Shown piece by piece: positions 1-7,418 of a stretch of DNA of 14,571 nt. Each line of letters starts with the position of its first letter. The stretch's first letter is position 1. The stretch comes from an uncultured Sphingobium sp. GTDB lineage: Bacteria > Pseudomonadota > Alphaproteobacteria > Sphingomonadales > Sphingomonadaceae. The translations under genes were made by a program, and so were the position numbers. Under the pieces are notes generated by a model. It was given only the letters and a program-made list of their open reading frames with translations. It was not told where the DNA came from and did not search any database. The stretch spans positions 1 through 14,571 of the forward strand of contig CAJYHD010000514.1 of the NCBI GenBank assembly GCA_913773715.1. The letters run 5' to 3'.

Positions 1-406
1 GACGGGATCATCGGGTTGACAACCCCGTCATGAGGTGTCCGCGCGGGTCGGCTACACCAACAACGGCATCGGCGCACGACTGGGTGTCGACTGGCAAAGC
101 GGTACCCATGTCGATGGAGCACTGGGCGGCGCGTCGCGGCTCGACTTCGGCAGCCTCGCTACCGCCAATCTGCGTATCTTCGCCAATCTGGGACAGATGC
201 CGACCCTCGTGAAGAACGTCCCAATCCTGCGCGGATCGCGTGTGTCCATCGGGATCGACAATCTGTTCAACCAACGCCAGCAGGTGCGCGATGCGACCGG
301 GGCGACGCCACTGCGCTACCAGCCTGACTATCTCGATCCGCTCGGTCGCGCGGTGACGGTGAGTTTCCGCAAGCTCTTCTTCTCGCCGGGGCCGCCGCGC
401 AGTTGA
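1..406 (+). CDS. TonB-dependent receptor, C-terminal fragment with apparent frameshift
   Basis: This is the 3' end of an outer-membrane TonB-dependent receptor, a beta-barrel that imports ligands such as siderophores or glycans using energy from TonB. The readable part encodes the last barrel strands, with IDNLFN, YQPDYLDPLGR and the closing VSFRKLF, typical of receptor C-termini. The gene enters from the left edge, so the plug and most of the barrel are absent and the substrate cannot be told. The main frame has a stop at 17-19. The neighbouring frame reads RDHRVDNP across bases 3-26, and one extra C in the CCCC run at 23-26 would join them as DNPRHEVSARVGY, a natural barrel sequence. I infer a one-base deletion, either real (pseudogene) or a sequencing error. 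A GTG at 35 is the first start in the downstream frame but is unlikely to be genuine. It converges on the next gene with a 10-bp gap. Confidence 0.8.
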
Positions 407-416
407 GCGGACGGGA

Positions 417-3023
417 TCAGGATGCCAATGCGCGGGGGGGATTGCGCAGGCTCGCGACATCGATCGGGCCTGCGAACTCCACGCCCATCCGGTCGTCTTT
501 CGACCAGCGCGCGGTCGCGTTGACCGAGATGATGTCCGACAGATCGATCGAGAAGAGCGTTCCCACCGGTACGTTCCACAGCCCCTCGATCAGCGCCCCG
601 GTTGCCGAGATGTTGCGCACGCGCCCGGTATAGACATGGCCGTCATGGTGGACGGCGATGGTGCGCAGCATCGTCTTGCGTTCCGGTCGACTGGACCGGA
701 AGCCGACAGGCGCGGCGGCGACGCCTGCCTCCTGCTGGCGCGCAACGACTTCTGCCATCGTCATGGGATGGCCATAGACATAGCCTTGGATATGGCTGCA
801 CCCGAGGCCGCGGATGAGGGCGAGTTCGTCCTGTGTTTCCGCGCCCTCTGCCGTCGTGTCCATTCCCAACGCTTCGGCAAGGCTGACAATTGCCTTGATG
901 ATGGCGCTGTTGCGGCTGCCCTTGGTGGCGGCACCGCGCACGAAGCTCTGGTCGATCTTGATCTTGTCGAACGGCGCTTTCTTCAAATAGCCGAGCGACG
1001 AATAGCCGGTACCGAAATCGTCAAGCGCCAGACGAACGCCGAGCGATTTCAGTCGAGTGAACATCGCGTCGGTATCGGCGTCGTCGCTCAGGAACACGTT
1101 TTCGGTAATTTCCAGCTCAAGCCGTTCGGGCGCGAGTTGCGCACTGGCGAGCGCATTGACGACGGTCGATGGGAAACCGGGGTTGGCGAACTGCGTCGGC
1201 GACACGTTGACCGCGACGCGGACGCCGTCATGCCACTGCGCGGCATCGCGGCATGCGGTTCGGAGTACCCATTCGCCAAGCTGCGCGATGAGACCGCTGT
1301 CTTCCGCGATCGGGATGAATATCGTGGGCGAGATCGGGCCGCGCTCCGGGTGCGTCCAGCGCAACAGCGCTTCGTAGCCCGTGACTCGCTCGGTCTTCGA
1401 CGAGACGACTGGCTGATAGACGATATGCAGCAGGTCGGAGGCGAGCGCGTAACGCAAATCCTCCTCCAACTTGCGGCGCGCATCCGCATCCGCATGCATA
1501 TCCGACGAATAGAAGCGATGGACCCCACGCCCGTCACCCTTGGCGGCGTAAAGCGCGAGGTCGGCATTCCGCGTCAGCGCGTCGGCGGTGACGCCGTCAT
1601 GGGGTGAGCCGGAAATACCGATCGAAACGCCGATGGTGACCAGGCTGCTTTCGACCGTGTAAGGACGCGAAACATCGGCGATGATCGCCTGCGCGAGAAT
1701 CGTGAGACTTTGTTGGTCGTGATGGCCCGGCAACAGCACCTTGAACTCGTCGCCGCCCTGCCGTCCGACAAGACCGCGATCGCCGACCACCTTTTGCAAG
1801 CGCAGGCTGACCTGACGCAGCAGCGAATCACCCGCCGGATGGCCGAGCGTGTCGTTGACGCTCTTGAACCGGTCGAGGTCCAGCATCATCAGCGTACAGG
1901 CGCCGGGCTTGCCCTCAGCCCCAGCCACGGCCTGCTCCAGCGAACGGAGCATCTGCACCCGATTGGCAAGACCCGTCAACGAATCGAACTGAGCAAGCCG
2001 CGTGACTTCGGCCTGACTACGTCGCATTTCTGTAAGGTCGGTACCGCTGCCGCGAAAGCCATGAAACTGGCCATATTCGTTGAAGACGGGCTGTCCCGAC
2101 ATCGACCACCAGCGCTCTTCCCGCGCCAGCGCAGCCCGCACGGCGATGTCGGAAAAGCCGGTGCGGGCAGAGAGATGGAAGCCGATGGTGCGTTCACCGT
2201 CGCTTTGCTGCCTGTCGCCAACGCAGATGATGTCCGTAACCGGGCGGCCGATCAGTCCCTTGCTCTGCGTGCGCAGAGTCTCGACCAGCGTATCCGAAAT
2301 ATAGGTGAGGCAGCCATGGCGATCGGTTTCCCAGAACCAGCCGCGTCCTGACCGCTCATGTTCCTGAAGCAGGCGATCGGCACGCTGGGCGCGCAGGTCC
2401 TGCTGATGTCGCTCGATCTCCCGATCGCGGTCGGCCTTCGCCTGCCGCAGCGTGGCGATCGCCATGACGACGATACTGCTGACAAGGATCGCGGCCTGCA
2501 CGACATTGTCGGCGGACAGGAGCAGTGCGCCGGTAAAATAGCTGATGCCGAGCAGGCGGCGGTTGCCGACGATGCAAACGGCAAGGAGCGCCACCGACAG
2601 ATCAGGTACAGCCGAAATAAGCAGCGAGTCGATATGCGCGCGCGGCTGTCCGCCTAGCCACAGGCTGAAGGTAAGACCCGACAGAAAGAGCATCGGTAGC
2701 ATCGCCCAGCTCTGCACATGCGGTTTGTGCGCCTGAAATTTCGTTCCGCGCGGAACGAGGATCAGCGCTCCATCCGCCACTAGCATGGTCGCCATCGCTG
2801 CGGCTTGACCAAGATTGAGGCTCTGGAAGAAGGGTAGCCCGAGCCAGGCGACGATGCAGAGCTTGGCGAGCAGGATCAGCGGCCAAAGGCGCGCGATATG
2901 GACATAGGCACCAGAAATCCAGGATGCGGATACGTCCGTCCCGCTTTCCGTCAATCCCAACGCGGCAGTCAGGCTCATCGCGCGCGCGTTGGTGTCGGAC
3001 AGGGACAGGCGGATCTGGGGCAT
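417..3023 (-). CDS. Membrane PAS-GGDEF-EAL-PilZ cyclic-di-GMP protein
   Basis: This is a c-di-GMP turnover and binding protein of the inner membrane. Counting from a possible GTG start at 3044 (875 aa), residues about 45-197 hold roughly six hydrophobic segments, 199-231 a charged linker, 232-340 a PAS-like domain (WFWETDRHGCLTYIS), 350-510 the GGDEF domain (GGDEF at 430-434), 520-770 the EAL domain and 783-865 a PilZ-like domain. The GGDEF motif is intact, but the inhibitory I-site position reads GDRG instead of RxxD. The EAL residues also look intact: E558, N613, E645, D675/D676 in DDFGTG, K696, E733 and Q753. The PilZ part has NISATG (811-816) and spaced arginines at 783, 786, 789 and 794, but not a clean RxxxR. 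Both activities are therefore possible, with phosphodiesterase likely. I prefer ATG 3023: the AAGGAA before GTG 3044 touches that start codon. It lies 88 bp downstream of dnaN and may be read through from it. Confidence 0.92.
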   Translation of the reverse strand: MPQIRLSLSDTNARAMSLTAALGLTESGTDVSASWISGAYVHIARLWPLILLAKLCIVAWLGLPFFQSLNLGQAAAMATMLVADGALILVPRGTKFQAHKPHVQSWAMLPMLFLSGLTFSLWLGGQPRAHIDSLLISAVPDLSVALLAVCIVGNRRLLGISYFTGALLLSADNVVQAAILVSSIVVMAIATLRQAKADRDREIERHQQDLRAQRADRLLQEHERSGRGWFWETDRHGCLTYISDTLVETLRTQSKGLIGRPVTDIICVGDRQQSDGERTIGFHLSARTGFSDIAVRAALAREERWWSMSGQPVFNEYGQFHGFRGSGTDLTEMRRSQAEVTRLAQFDSLTGLANRVQMLRSLEQAVAGAEGKPGACTLMMLDLDRFKSVNDTLGHPAGDSLLRQVSLRLQKVVGDRGLVGRQGGDEFKVLLPGHHDQQSLTILAQAIIADVSRPYTVESSLVTIGVSIGISGSPHDGVTADALTRNADLALYAAKGDGRGVHRFYSSDMHADADARRKLEEDLRYALASDLLHIVYQPVVSSKTERVTGYEALLRWTHPERGPISPTIFIPIAEDSGLIAQLGEWVLRTACRDAAQWHDGVRVAVNVSPTQFANPGFPSTVVNALASAQLAPERLELEITENVFLSDDADTDAMFTRLKSLGVRLALDDFGTGYSSLGYLKKAPFDKIKIDQSFVRGAATKGSRNSAIIKAIVSLAEALGMDTTAEGAETQDELALIRGLGCSHIQGYVYGHPMTMAEVVARQQEAGVAAAPVGFRSSRPERKTMLRTIAVHHDGHVYTGRVRNISATGALIEGLWNVPVGTLFSIDLSDIISVNATARWSKDDRMGVEFAGPIDVASLRNPPRALAS

Positions 3024-3044
3024 GGCACTAAGCTTTAGCGCCAC

Positions 3045-3111
3045 TTCCTTGCCAGAGGATTACTTCAAAGCCGCAACATCCTGCACAAATTATGCAATTT
3101 GCGTGTTCGGA
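3045..3111. repeat. Inverted repeat between dnaN and the c-di-GMP gene
   Basis: This short AT-rich spacer holds an imperfect inverted repeat: CACAAATT at 3084-3091, ATGC as loop, then AATTTGCGTG at 3096-3105 with one unpaired C. On the minus strand the same stretch contains CATAAT, close to a -10 box, but I see no matching -35. It could be a weak dnaN terminator, an operator or the promoter of the c-di-GMP gene. The sequence alone does not decide. Confidence 0.35.
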
Positions 3112-4224
3112 TCACACACGCATCGGCATCAGCACATACAGTGCCGGGCTGTGGTCGTTCTCACGAATCAGCGTGGGCGCGGCGGCATCGGCCAGATGCA
3201 ATTCGACGAGGTCACTGTCGATCTGCCCTAATATATCGAGCAGGTAGCGCGCATTGAAACCGATGTCGAAACCCTCACCCTGAAATGCGCCTGGGACTTC
3301 TTCGGCCGCAGTGCCATTTTCGGGGCTGGTGACCGACAAGGTGATGCGATCCTTGTCGAGGCTCATTTTCACCGCACGCGTTTTTTCCGTAGCGATGGTG
3401 GCGACGCGATCGACGCCATCCTCGAAGCTGCGCGGATCGATCTTGAGCAGCTTGTCGTTCGCGGTCGGGATCACCCGGCTGTAATCCGGGAAAGTGCCGT
3501 CGATCAGCTTGCTGGTCAGGATCGCGCTGCCCAGACCAAAGCGAATCTTGCTAGCCGACAGAGCGATCTCGACCGAGCCATCGACTTCATCCAGCAGCTT
3601 GCGCAGTTCGGCGATGCATTTGCGCGGGATGATGATGCCGGGCATGCCATCTGCGCCATCGGGACGCGGCACCGTGACACGGGCAAGGCGATGACCGTCG
3701 GTGGCGGCCGCCTTCAGCACCGGCTGCCCTTCATCCGACACATGGAAATAGATGCCATTCAGATAATAGCGCGTCTCTTCGGTCGAGATGGCGAAGCGGG
3801 TCTTGTCGATGATCTGCTTCAGCGTTTCGGCGGGCAGTTCGAAGCGCGTCGGCAGGTCGCCCTCGGCGATGACGGGGAAGTCGTCGCGCGGCAGGGTGGA
3901 GAGGTTGAAGCGAGCGCGTCCGGCCTGGATCAGCATCTTGCCGTCGGCGGCATGGATCGACACTTGGCTGCCTTCGGGCAGCTTGCGAGCGATGTCGAAC
4001 AATGTATGCGCGGAAATAGTTGTGGCACCGGGCTGCTCGACCTGGGCCGAAACACTTTCCACAATCTGGATGTCGAGGTCGGTCGCCATCAGCTTGATCG
4101 CGCCGTCCGCCGATGCTTCGATCAGGACGTTGGACAGAATGGGGATCGTATTGCGCCGCTCGACCACCGACTGGACGTGGCTGAGGCTCTTGAGGAGCGT
4201 TGCGCGTTCGATGGTGGCCTTCAT
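3112..4224 (-). CDS. dnaN: DNA polymerase III beta subunit (sliding clamp)
   Basis: DnaN forms a ring-shaped dimer around DNA that tethers DNA polymerase III and other repair and replication proteins. The 370-aa product has the usual family length (E. coli about 366). It begins MKATIERATLLKSLSHVQSVV with NTIPILSNVLIEA, a classic clamp N-terminus. Internal landmarks are MATDLDI, DGHRLAR and DGTFPDYSRVIP, and it ends YVLMPMRV, the usual clamp C-terminus with the MPMR element lining the partner-binding pocket. The frame stays open upstream to 4488, but that extension is basic, unlike any clamp, and overlaps the divergent gene, so I start at ATG 4224. The Shine-Dalgarno-like AGGGA ends only one base before it, so it is weak. 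No dnaA is seen, so this locus gives no sign of the replication origin. Confidence 0.97.
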   Translation of the reverse strand: MKATIERATLLKSLSHVQSVVERRNTIPILSNVLIEASADGAIKLMATDLDIQIVESVSAQVEQPGATTISAHTLFDIARKLPEGSQVSIHAADGKMLIQAGRARFNLSTLPRDDFPVIAEGDLPTRFELPAETLKQIIDKTRFAISTEETRYYLNGIYFHVSDEGQPVLKAAATDGHRLARVTVPRPDGADGMPGIIIPRKCIAELRKLLDEVDGSVEIALSASKIRFGLGSAILTSKLIDGTFPDYSRVIPTANDKLLKIDPRSFEDGVDRVATIATEKTRAVKMSLDKDRITLSVTSPENGTAAEEVPGAFQGEGFDIGFNARYLLDILGQIDSDLVELHLADAAAPTLIRENDHSPALYVLMPMRV

Positions 4225-4300
4225 GTCCCTGTTCTGTCCGTTCTTTTTAAGCCGATGGCCGGGGGTTCGGTCGAATCCCGGCGACAATGATGGATGCTTC

Positions 4301-4328
4301 TTCATAACCGCTGTTGCGGTCCCTGCAA
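4301..4328 (-). promoter_or_regulatory. dnaN: Candidate dnaN promoter
   Basis: On the minus strand TTGCAG (4323-4328) and TATGAA (4301-4306) are separated by 16 bp, a plausible but imperfect sigma-70 type pair. It would give a leader of about 70 nt before dnaN. The 169-bp region 4225-4393 between dnaN and the divergent exported-protein gene has no other clear promoter, and I see no DnaA box in it. Confidence 0.33.
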
Positions 4329-4393
4329 GCGCCCCGTGCGGCTTTAGGACGAAGCGGGTTGCAAAGCGATGCGTCCTGCGCTTAGCCGTTGCC

Positions 4394-4879
4394 ATGCGCC
4401 TTGCCGCCCGCCTTGCCATCGCCCTGATGATGGCGTCTTCCCCAGCCATGGCACGCGATTCACTGGGCGTGTTCGAGGGATGGGGCACCTTTCGCGATCC
4501 TGCCGTCCCGCGCTGCTATGCCATCGCCATGCCTGCAGGCGCCCCTCGCAACGCAAACGGTTTCGCCTCGGTCGGAAATTGGCCGCGACAGCATGTCCGC
4601 GGGCAACTCCATATACGCCTTAGCCGCACGCGATCAAACGATGCGCCCGTCACCTTGAGCGTGGGCGAGCGGCGCTTCGCTCTTGTCGCGGGGCAGAGGG
4701 ATGCCTGGGCGCGCGACAGCCGTGACGATGCGGCGATCATCGCGGCGATGCGCTCTGGCGGCAGTATGAGCGTAGCCACTCTCGATGCGCGCGGCCGCGC
4801 CTTTGCCGACAGCTATGCGCTGCGCGGCGCGGCGACAGCAATCGACGCGGCGGCGCTGGGATGCGCCAGATTACGCTGA
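4394..4879 (+). CDS. Small exported protein, possibly IalB-like
   Basis: This predicts a 161-aa exported protein. Residues 1-20 form a signal peptide with an AMA cleavage site just before [10 protein letters not shown]. Two cysteines, C41 (PRCYAIAMP) and C158 near the C-terminus, could form a disulfide in the periplasm. The layout (a Trp-containing start, one Cys early and one near the end) resembles the invasion-associated locus B family, but I see no decisive motif and cannot confirm this. The frame is open upstream to 3788, but that part is antisense to dnaN, so I take ATG 4394, which gives a clean signal peptide. No strong ribosome-binding site is visible. It is 46 bp ahead of rlmN and probably co-transcribed with it; no functional link is apparent. 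Confidence 0.75.
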   Translation: MRLAARLAIALMMASSPAMARDSLGVFEGWGTFRDPAVPRCYAIAMPAGAPRNANGFASVGNWPRQHVRGQLHIRLSRTRSNDAPVTLSVGERRFALVAGQRDAWARDSRDDAAIIAAMRSGGSMSVATLDARGRAFADSYALRGAATAIDAAALGCARLR

Positions 4880-4925
4880 TTACCGGATCGTCCGGGCGGC
4901 CTTTAAAAAACCGCAAAAATTGACT

Positions 4926-6197
4926 ATGTGCGCGGCCATGCAATCATCCGCCAGCCCCTTGATGCCGATTCCCGGCGCTATCGATCCTGTGCCCGTACCC
5001 CGCGCCGTCACACCGCGCGAAGATGGCCGCACCGACCTGCTCGGCCTGTCGCGCGCGCAGATCAAGGCGGTGTTCGAGGAAAGCGGACTAGATGCCAAGG
5101 CCGCCAAGCTGCGGTCGAAGCAGATTTTCCACTGGCTCTATCATCGCGGCGAAACCAACTTTGAACAGATGACCGACCTTGCCCGCCCGATGCGGGGCTG
5201 GATGGCGGAGCGCTTCGTCATCGGGCGGCCGCACGTCGTCGATGCGCAGGTTTCGAACGACGGCACGCGCAAATGGCTGCTGCGATCGGATGACGGCCAG
5301 GATTATGAAATGGTTTTCATCCCCGATGCGGATCGCGGCACGCTGTGCGTGTCGAGCCAGGTCGGCTGCACGCTTAACTGCCGCTTCTGCCACACCGGCA
5401 CGATGAGGCTGGTGCGCAATCTGACGCCGGGCGAGATCGTGGGCCAAGTGATGCTGGCGCGTGACGCGCTTGGCGAATGGCCGCGTGGCAGCATGGCGAG
5501 CGTCAATGACGACGAGAGCGACGATGCGCCGCAATATACATCGGACGGTCGGATGCTGACCAACATCGTCATGATGGGCATGGGCGAGCCGCTCTATAAT
5601 TTCGACAATGTTCGCGACGCGCTGAAGGTCGTCATGGACGGCGACGGTCTGGCATTGTCGCGGCGGCGCATCACTCTGTCCACTAGCGGTGTCGTTCCCA
5701 CCATGGCGCGTGCGGGTGAGGAGATCGGCGTAAACCTCGCCGTATCGCTGCATGCCGTGACAAAGGACGTGCGCGACGAGCTTGTACCGCTCAACCGCAA
5801 ATATGGTATCGAGGAACTGCTTCAGGCATGTGCCGACTATCCGCGCGCCAACAATGCGCGCCGCATCACGTTCGAATATGTGATGATCAAGGACAAGAAT
5901 GACAGCGATGACGACGCGCGCGAACTCGTCCGCCTATTGCGCAAATATGACCTCCCGGCCAAGGTCAACCTGATCCCGTTCAACCCCTGGCCTGGCACCG
6001 ATTACGAATGTTCCACGCCAGAGCGCATCCGCCGCTTTTCCAGCATCGTGTTCGAAGGCGGCATTTCCGCGCCGGTCCGCACGCCGCGCGGCCGCGACAT
6101 CATGGCGGCGTGCGGCCAGCTCAAGTCCGCGAGTGAGAAAAAGAGCCGCGCCGAGCTGGACCGGCTGGCAGCGGAAAAGCAGGCGGCGATCGCATAA
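4926..6197 (+). CDS. rlmN: 23S rRNA A2503 / tRNA A37 C2-methyltransferase
   Basis: RlmN is a cytoplasmic radical-SAM enzyme that adds a methyl group to C2 of adenosine 2503 in 23S rRNA and of A37 in some tRNAs, supporting translational accuracy. From ATG 4926 the protein is 423 aa. It carries the radical-SAM cluster motif CTLNCRFC (C148, C152, C155), the GMGEP SAM-binding motif (218-222), the conserved [10 protein letters not shown] segment with C141, and AACGQL with C396. C141 and C396 correspond to the two catalytic cysteines of E. coli RlmN (C118 and C355). The motif [10 protein letters not shown] is also typical. An acidic segment (NDDESDD, about 194-200) lies in a loop before the GMGEP strand. 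A second ATG at 4938 is also possible; neither has a strong ribosome-binding site. Confidence 0.97.
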   Translation: MCAAMQSSASPLMPIPGAIDPVPVPRAVTPREDGRTDLLGLSRAQIKAVFEESGLDAKAAKLRSKQIFHWLYHRGETNFEQMTDLARPMRGWMAERFVIGRPHVVDAQVSNDGTRKWLLRSDDGQDYEMVFIPDADRGTLCVSSQVGCTLNCRFCHTGTMRLVRNLTPGEIVGQVMLARDALGEWPRGSMASVNDDESDDAPQYTSDGRMLTNIVMMGMGEPLYNFDNVRDALKVVMDGDGLALSRRRITLSTSGVVPTMARAGEEIGVNLAVSLHAVTKDVRDELVPLNRKYGIEELLQACADYPRANNARRITFEYVMIKDKNDSDDDARELVRLLRKYDLPAKVNLIPFNPWPGTDYECSTPERIRRFSSIVFEGGISAPVRTPRGRDIMAACGQLKSASEKKSRAELDRLAAEKQAAIA

Positions 6198-6208
6198 GCG
6201 CGCCGCCT
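6181..6208. terminator. Shared terminator hairpin of convergent rlmN and peroxiredoxin genes
   Basis: AGGCGGCG (6181-6188) pairs with CGCCGCCT (6201-6208). Inside, CGC (6191-6193) pairs with GCG (6198-6200) around an ATAA loop, leaving a 2-nt bulge. The rlmN stop codon lies in the loop. Read on the minus strand the stem is followed by GCTTTTCC, a short T run, so it best fits the end of the peroxiredoxin transcript. On the plus strand there is no T run. Confidence 0.5.
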
Positions 6209-6216
6209 GCGCCCAC

Positions 6217-6750
6217 TCACTTCTGCTTCATCGCCTCGACGGCGGCGAGCGTGCTCTTCACATGCTCGGCATAGTTCATTTCGCTGTGGACGAAGGCGAT
6301 GCGACCTGACGGCGCGATGACGTAGGATGTGCGGTCGGTCATGCCCGGACGCATCTTGAGCGCGACATCATAGCCCGACACGATGTTCGGCCCAGCCGAG
6401 GCGACCGCGAACTTGCCCGCGCATTCCTTGGTCGAGAAGGCGACGAGATCGTCCACCGGATCGGCCGACATGCCGATCACCGTCGCGCCCGCCGCCTTGA
6501 ACTTGTCGATATTCTCCGCGAACTCGCGCGCTTCCGCTGAACAGCCCGGCGTGAACGCCTTAGGGAAGAAGTAGAGGACGACCGGCCCGCGCTTCAGCTG
6601 ATGCGACAGCGTAACTGTAAAGGTCTTGCCGGCAATCGCACCGCGCGTCGTGAAGTCGGGTGCCTTGGCTCCGACGGCGAGCGCCGCCATAGCGCTGCCC
6701 GAACCTAACAAACCCGTGGCAAGAGCGAGAGATAGAATGACGCGCTTCAT
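6217..6750 (-). CDS. Exported peroxiredoxin (AhpC/TSA, BCP-like)
   Basis: This encodes a 177-aa thiol peroxidase that probably reduces hydrogen peroxide or organic hydroperoxides. Residues 1-23 are a signal peptide (AMAA before LAVGAKAPDF), which places it in the periplasm, unlike the usual cytoplasmic family members. The fold markers are APDF at 30-33, VVLYFFPKAFTPGC with the peroxidatic cysteine at C70, and VIGMSADP. The BCP-type resolving cysteine five residues after the catalytic one is absent; C110 (STKECAGKF) is the only other Cys and may resolve intramolecularly. I choose ATG 6750 because it follows GGGAG at a 7-nt spacing and gives a clean signal peptide; the upstream frame to 6981 lacks protein-like sequence and covers the divergent gene's start. 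It is divergent from a lipoprotein gene (124-bp gap). Confidence 0.93.
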   Translation of the reverse strand: MKRVILSLALATGLLGSGSAMAALAVGAKAPDFTTRGAIAGKTFTVTLSHQLKRGPVVLYFFPKAFTPGCSAEAREFAENIDKFKAAGATVIGMSADPVDDLVAFSTKECAGKFAVASAGPNIVSGYDVALKMRPGMTDRTSYVIAPSGRIAFVHSEMNYAEHVKSTLAAVEAMKQK

Positions 6751-6874
6751 GGACCGACTCCCGGAAAATGGTAGGACGGGTGATGATCGCAATGTGTGTG
6801 CGGCGCAAGAGGGAGCCACGAGGATGAACGTCATGGGTGACGGAACCGCGAACGGGATGGCTGGTTGATGGGAG

Positions 6875-7378
6875 ATGCGTGCCGCCCTGCCCCTGCTCCT
6901 GATCGCGATGCTGTCCGCCTGCAATTCTGAGAAACGCGACAAGGAAGGCGACAGTCGCCCTGGCGTCGTCACCAACATCATCGATCAGAGCGTGCCGCAG
7001 GTCGACGATATGCCAGCAGCGAATAACGAGATTACCCCCACTGAACCGAAGCCCGATCTTGGCAAACCCAACGCCGAGAGGGCAAAGGACGGCATGATCC
7101 CGGCAAGTCTTCAGGGGCGCTGGGCCGGTGTCACGGCACGCTGCGGCGATCGATCCGACGATCTCGACCTCACCATCGATCCGGCCAAGCTGATATTCCA
7201 CGAAAGCGTCGGCACGGTCGATCAGGTCGAGCTCAAGCAGGATGGGTTTGCGGTGCGCGCCGCGTTCACCGGAGAAGGGCAGAGCTGGACACGGACCGTG
7301 ACGTTGAAACCATCGGCGGACGGCAAGACGCTGACGATGATCAACGATGGCACGGCGGTGACGCGCAAGCGCTGTTAG
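6875..7378 (+). CDS. Lipoprotein of unknown function
   Basis: This encodes a 167-aa predicted lipoprotein. Residues 1-15 are a short hydrophobic signal ending in the lipobox LSAC, with C16 as the lipidated residue. A polar, proline- and charge-rich linker follows (to about residue 70). The C-terminal part begins [15 protein letters not shown] and ends in a cysteine (TRKRC), so two cysteines could pair across this domain. GRWA near the start and the following strands suggest a small beta-sandwich, but I recognise no named family. The start ATG 6875 is preceded immediately by GGAG, so the spacing is tight, yet a later Met would lose the signal peptide. It sits 40 bp before recF, so the two may share a transcript. 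Confidence 0.85.
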   Translation: MRAALPLLLIAMLSACNSEKRDKEGDSRPGVVTNIIDQSVPQVDDMPAANNEITPTEPKPDLGKPNAERAKDGMIPASLQGRWAGVTARCGDRSDDLDLTIDPAKLIFHESVGTVDQVELKQDGFAVRAAFTGEGQSWTRTVTLKPSADGKTLTMINDGTAVTRKRC

Positions 7379-7418
7379 GCGCTTCCCTCTTTTGCGTTCG
7401 ACGGCTAGAGCGACGACG

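Noticed and set aside
636..1607. 323-codon plus-strand frame opposite the c-di-GMP gene
   Set aside because: It is a shadow of the GGDEF-EAL coding sequence, and its residues show no recognisable pattern.
3788..4393. N-terminal extension of the exported two-cysteine protein
   Set aside because: The extension is antisense to dnaN and removes the signal peptide from the N-terminus. ATG 4394 is preferred.
4225..4393. Possible replication origin next to dnaN
   Set aside because: I saw no DnaA-box-like sequence, AT-rich unwinding element or dnaA gene.
4225..4488. 88-residue N-terminal extension of DnaN
   Set aside because: It is basic, unlike sliding clamps, and overlaps the divergent gene. The MKATIER start fits the family.
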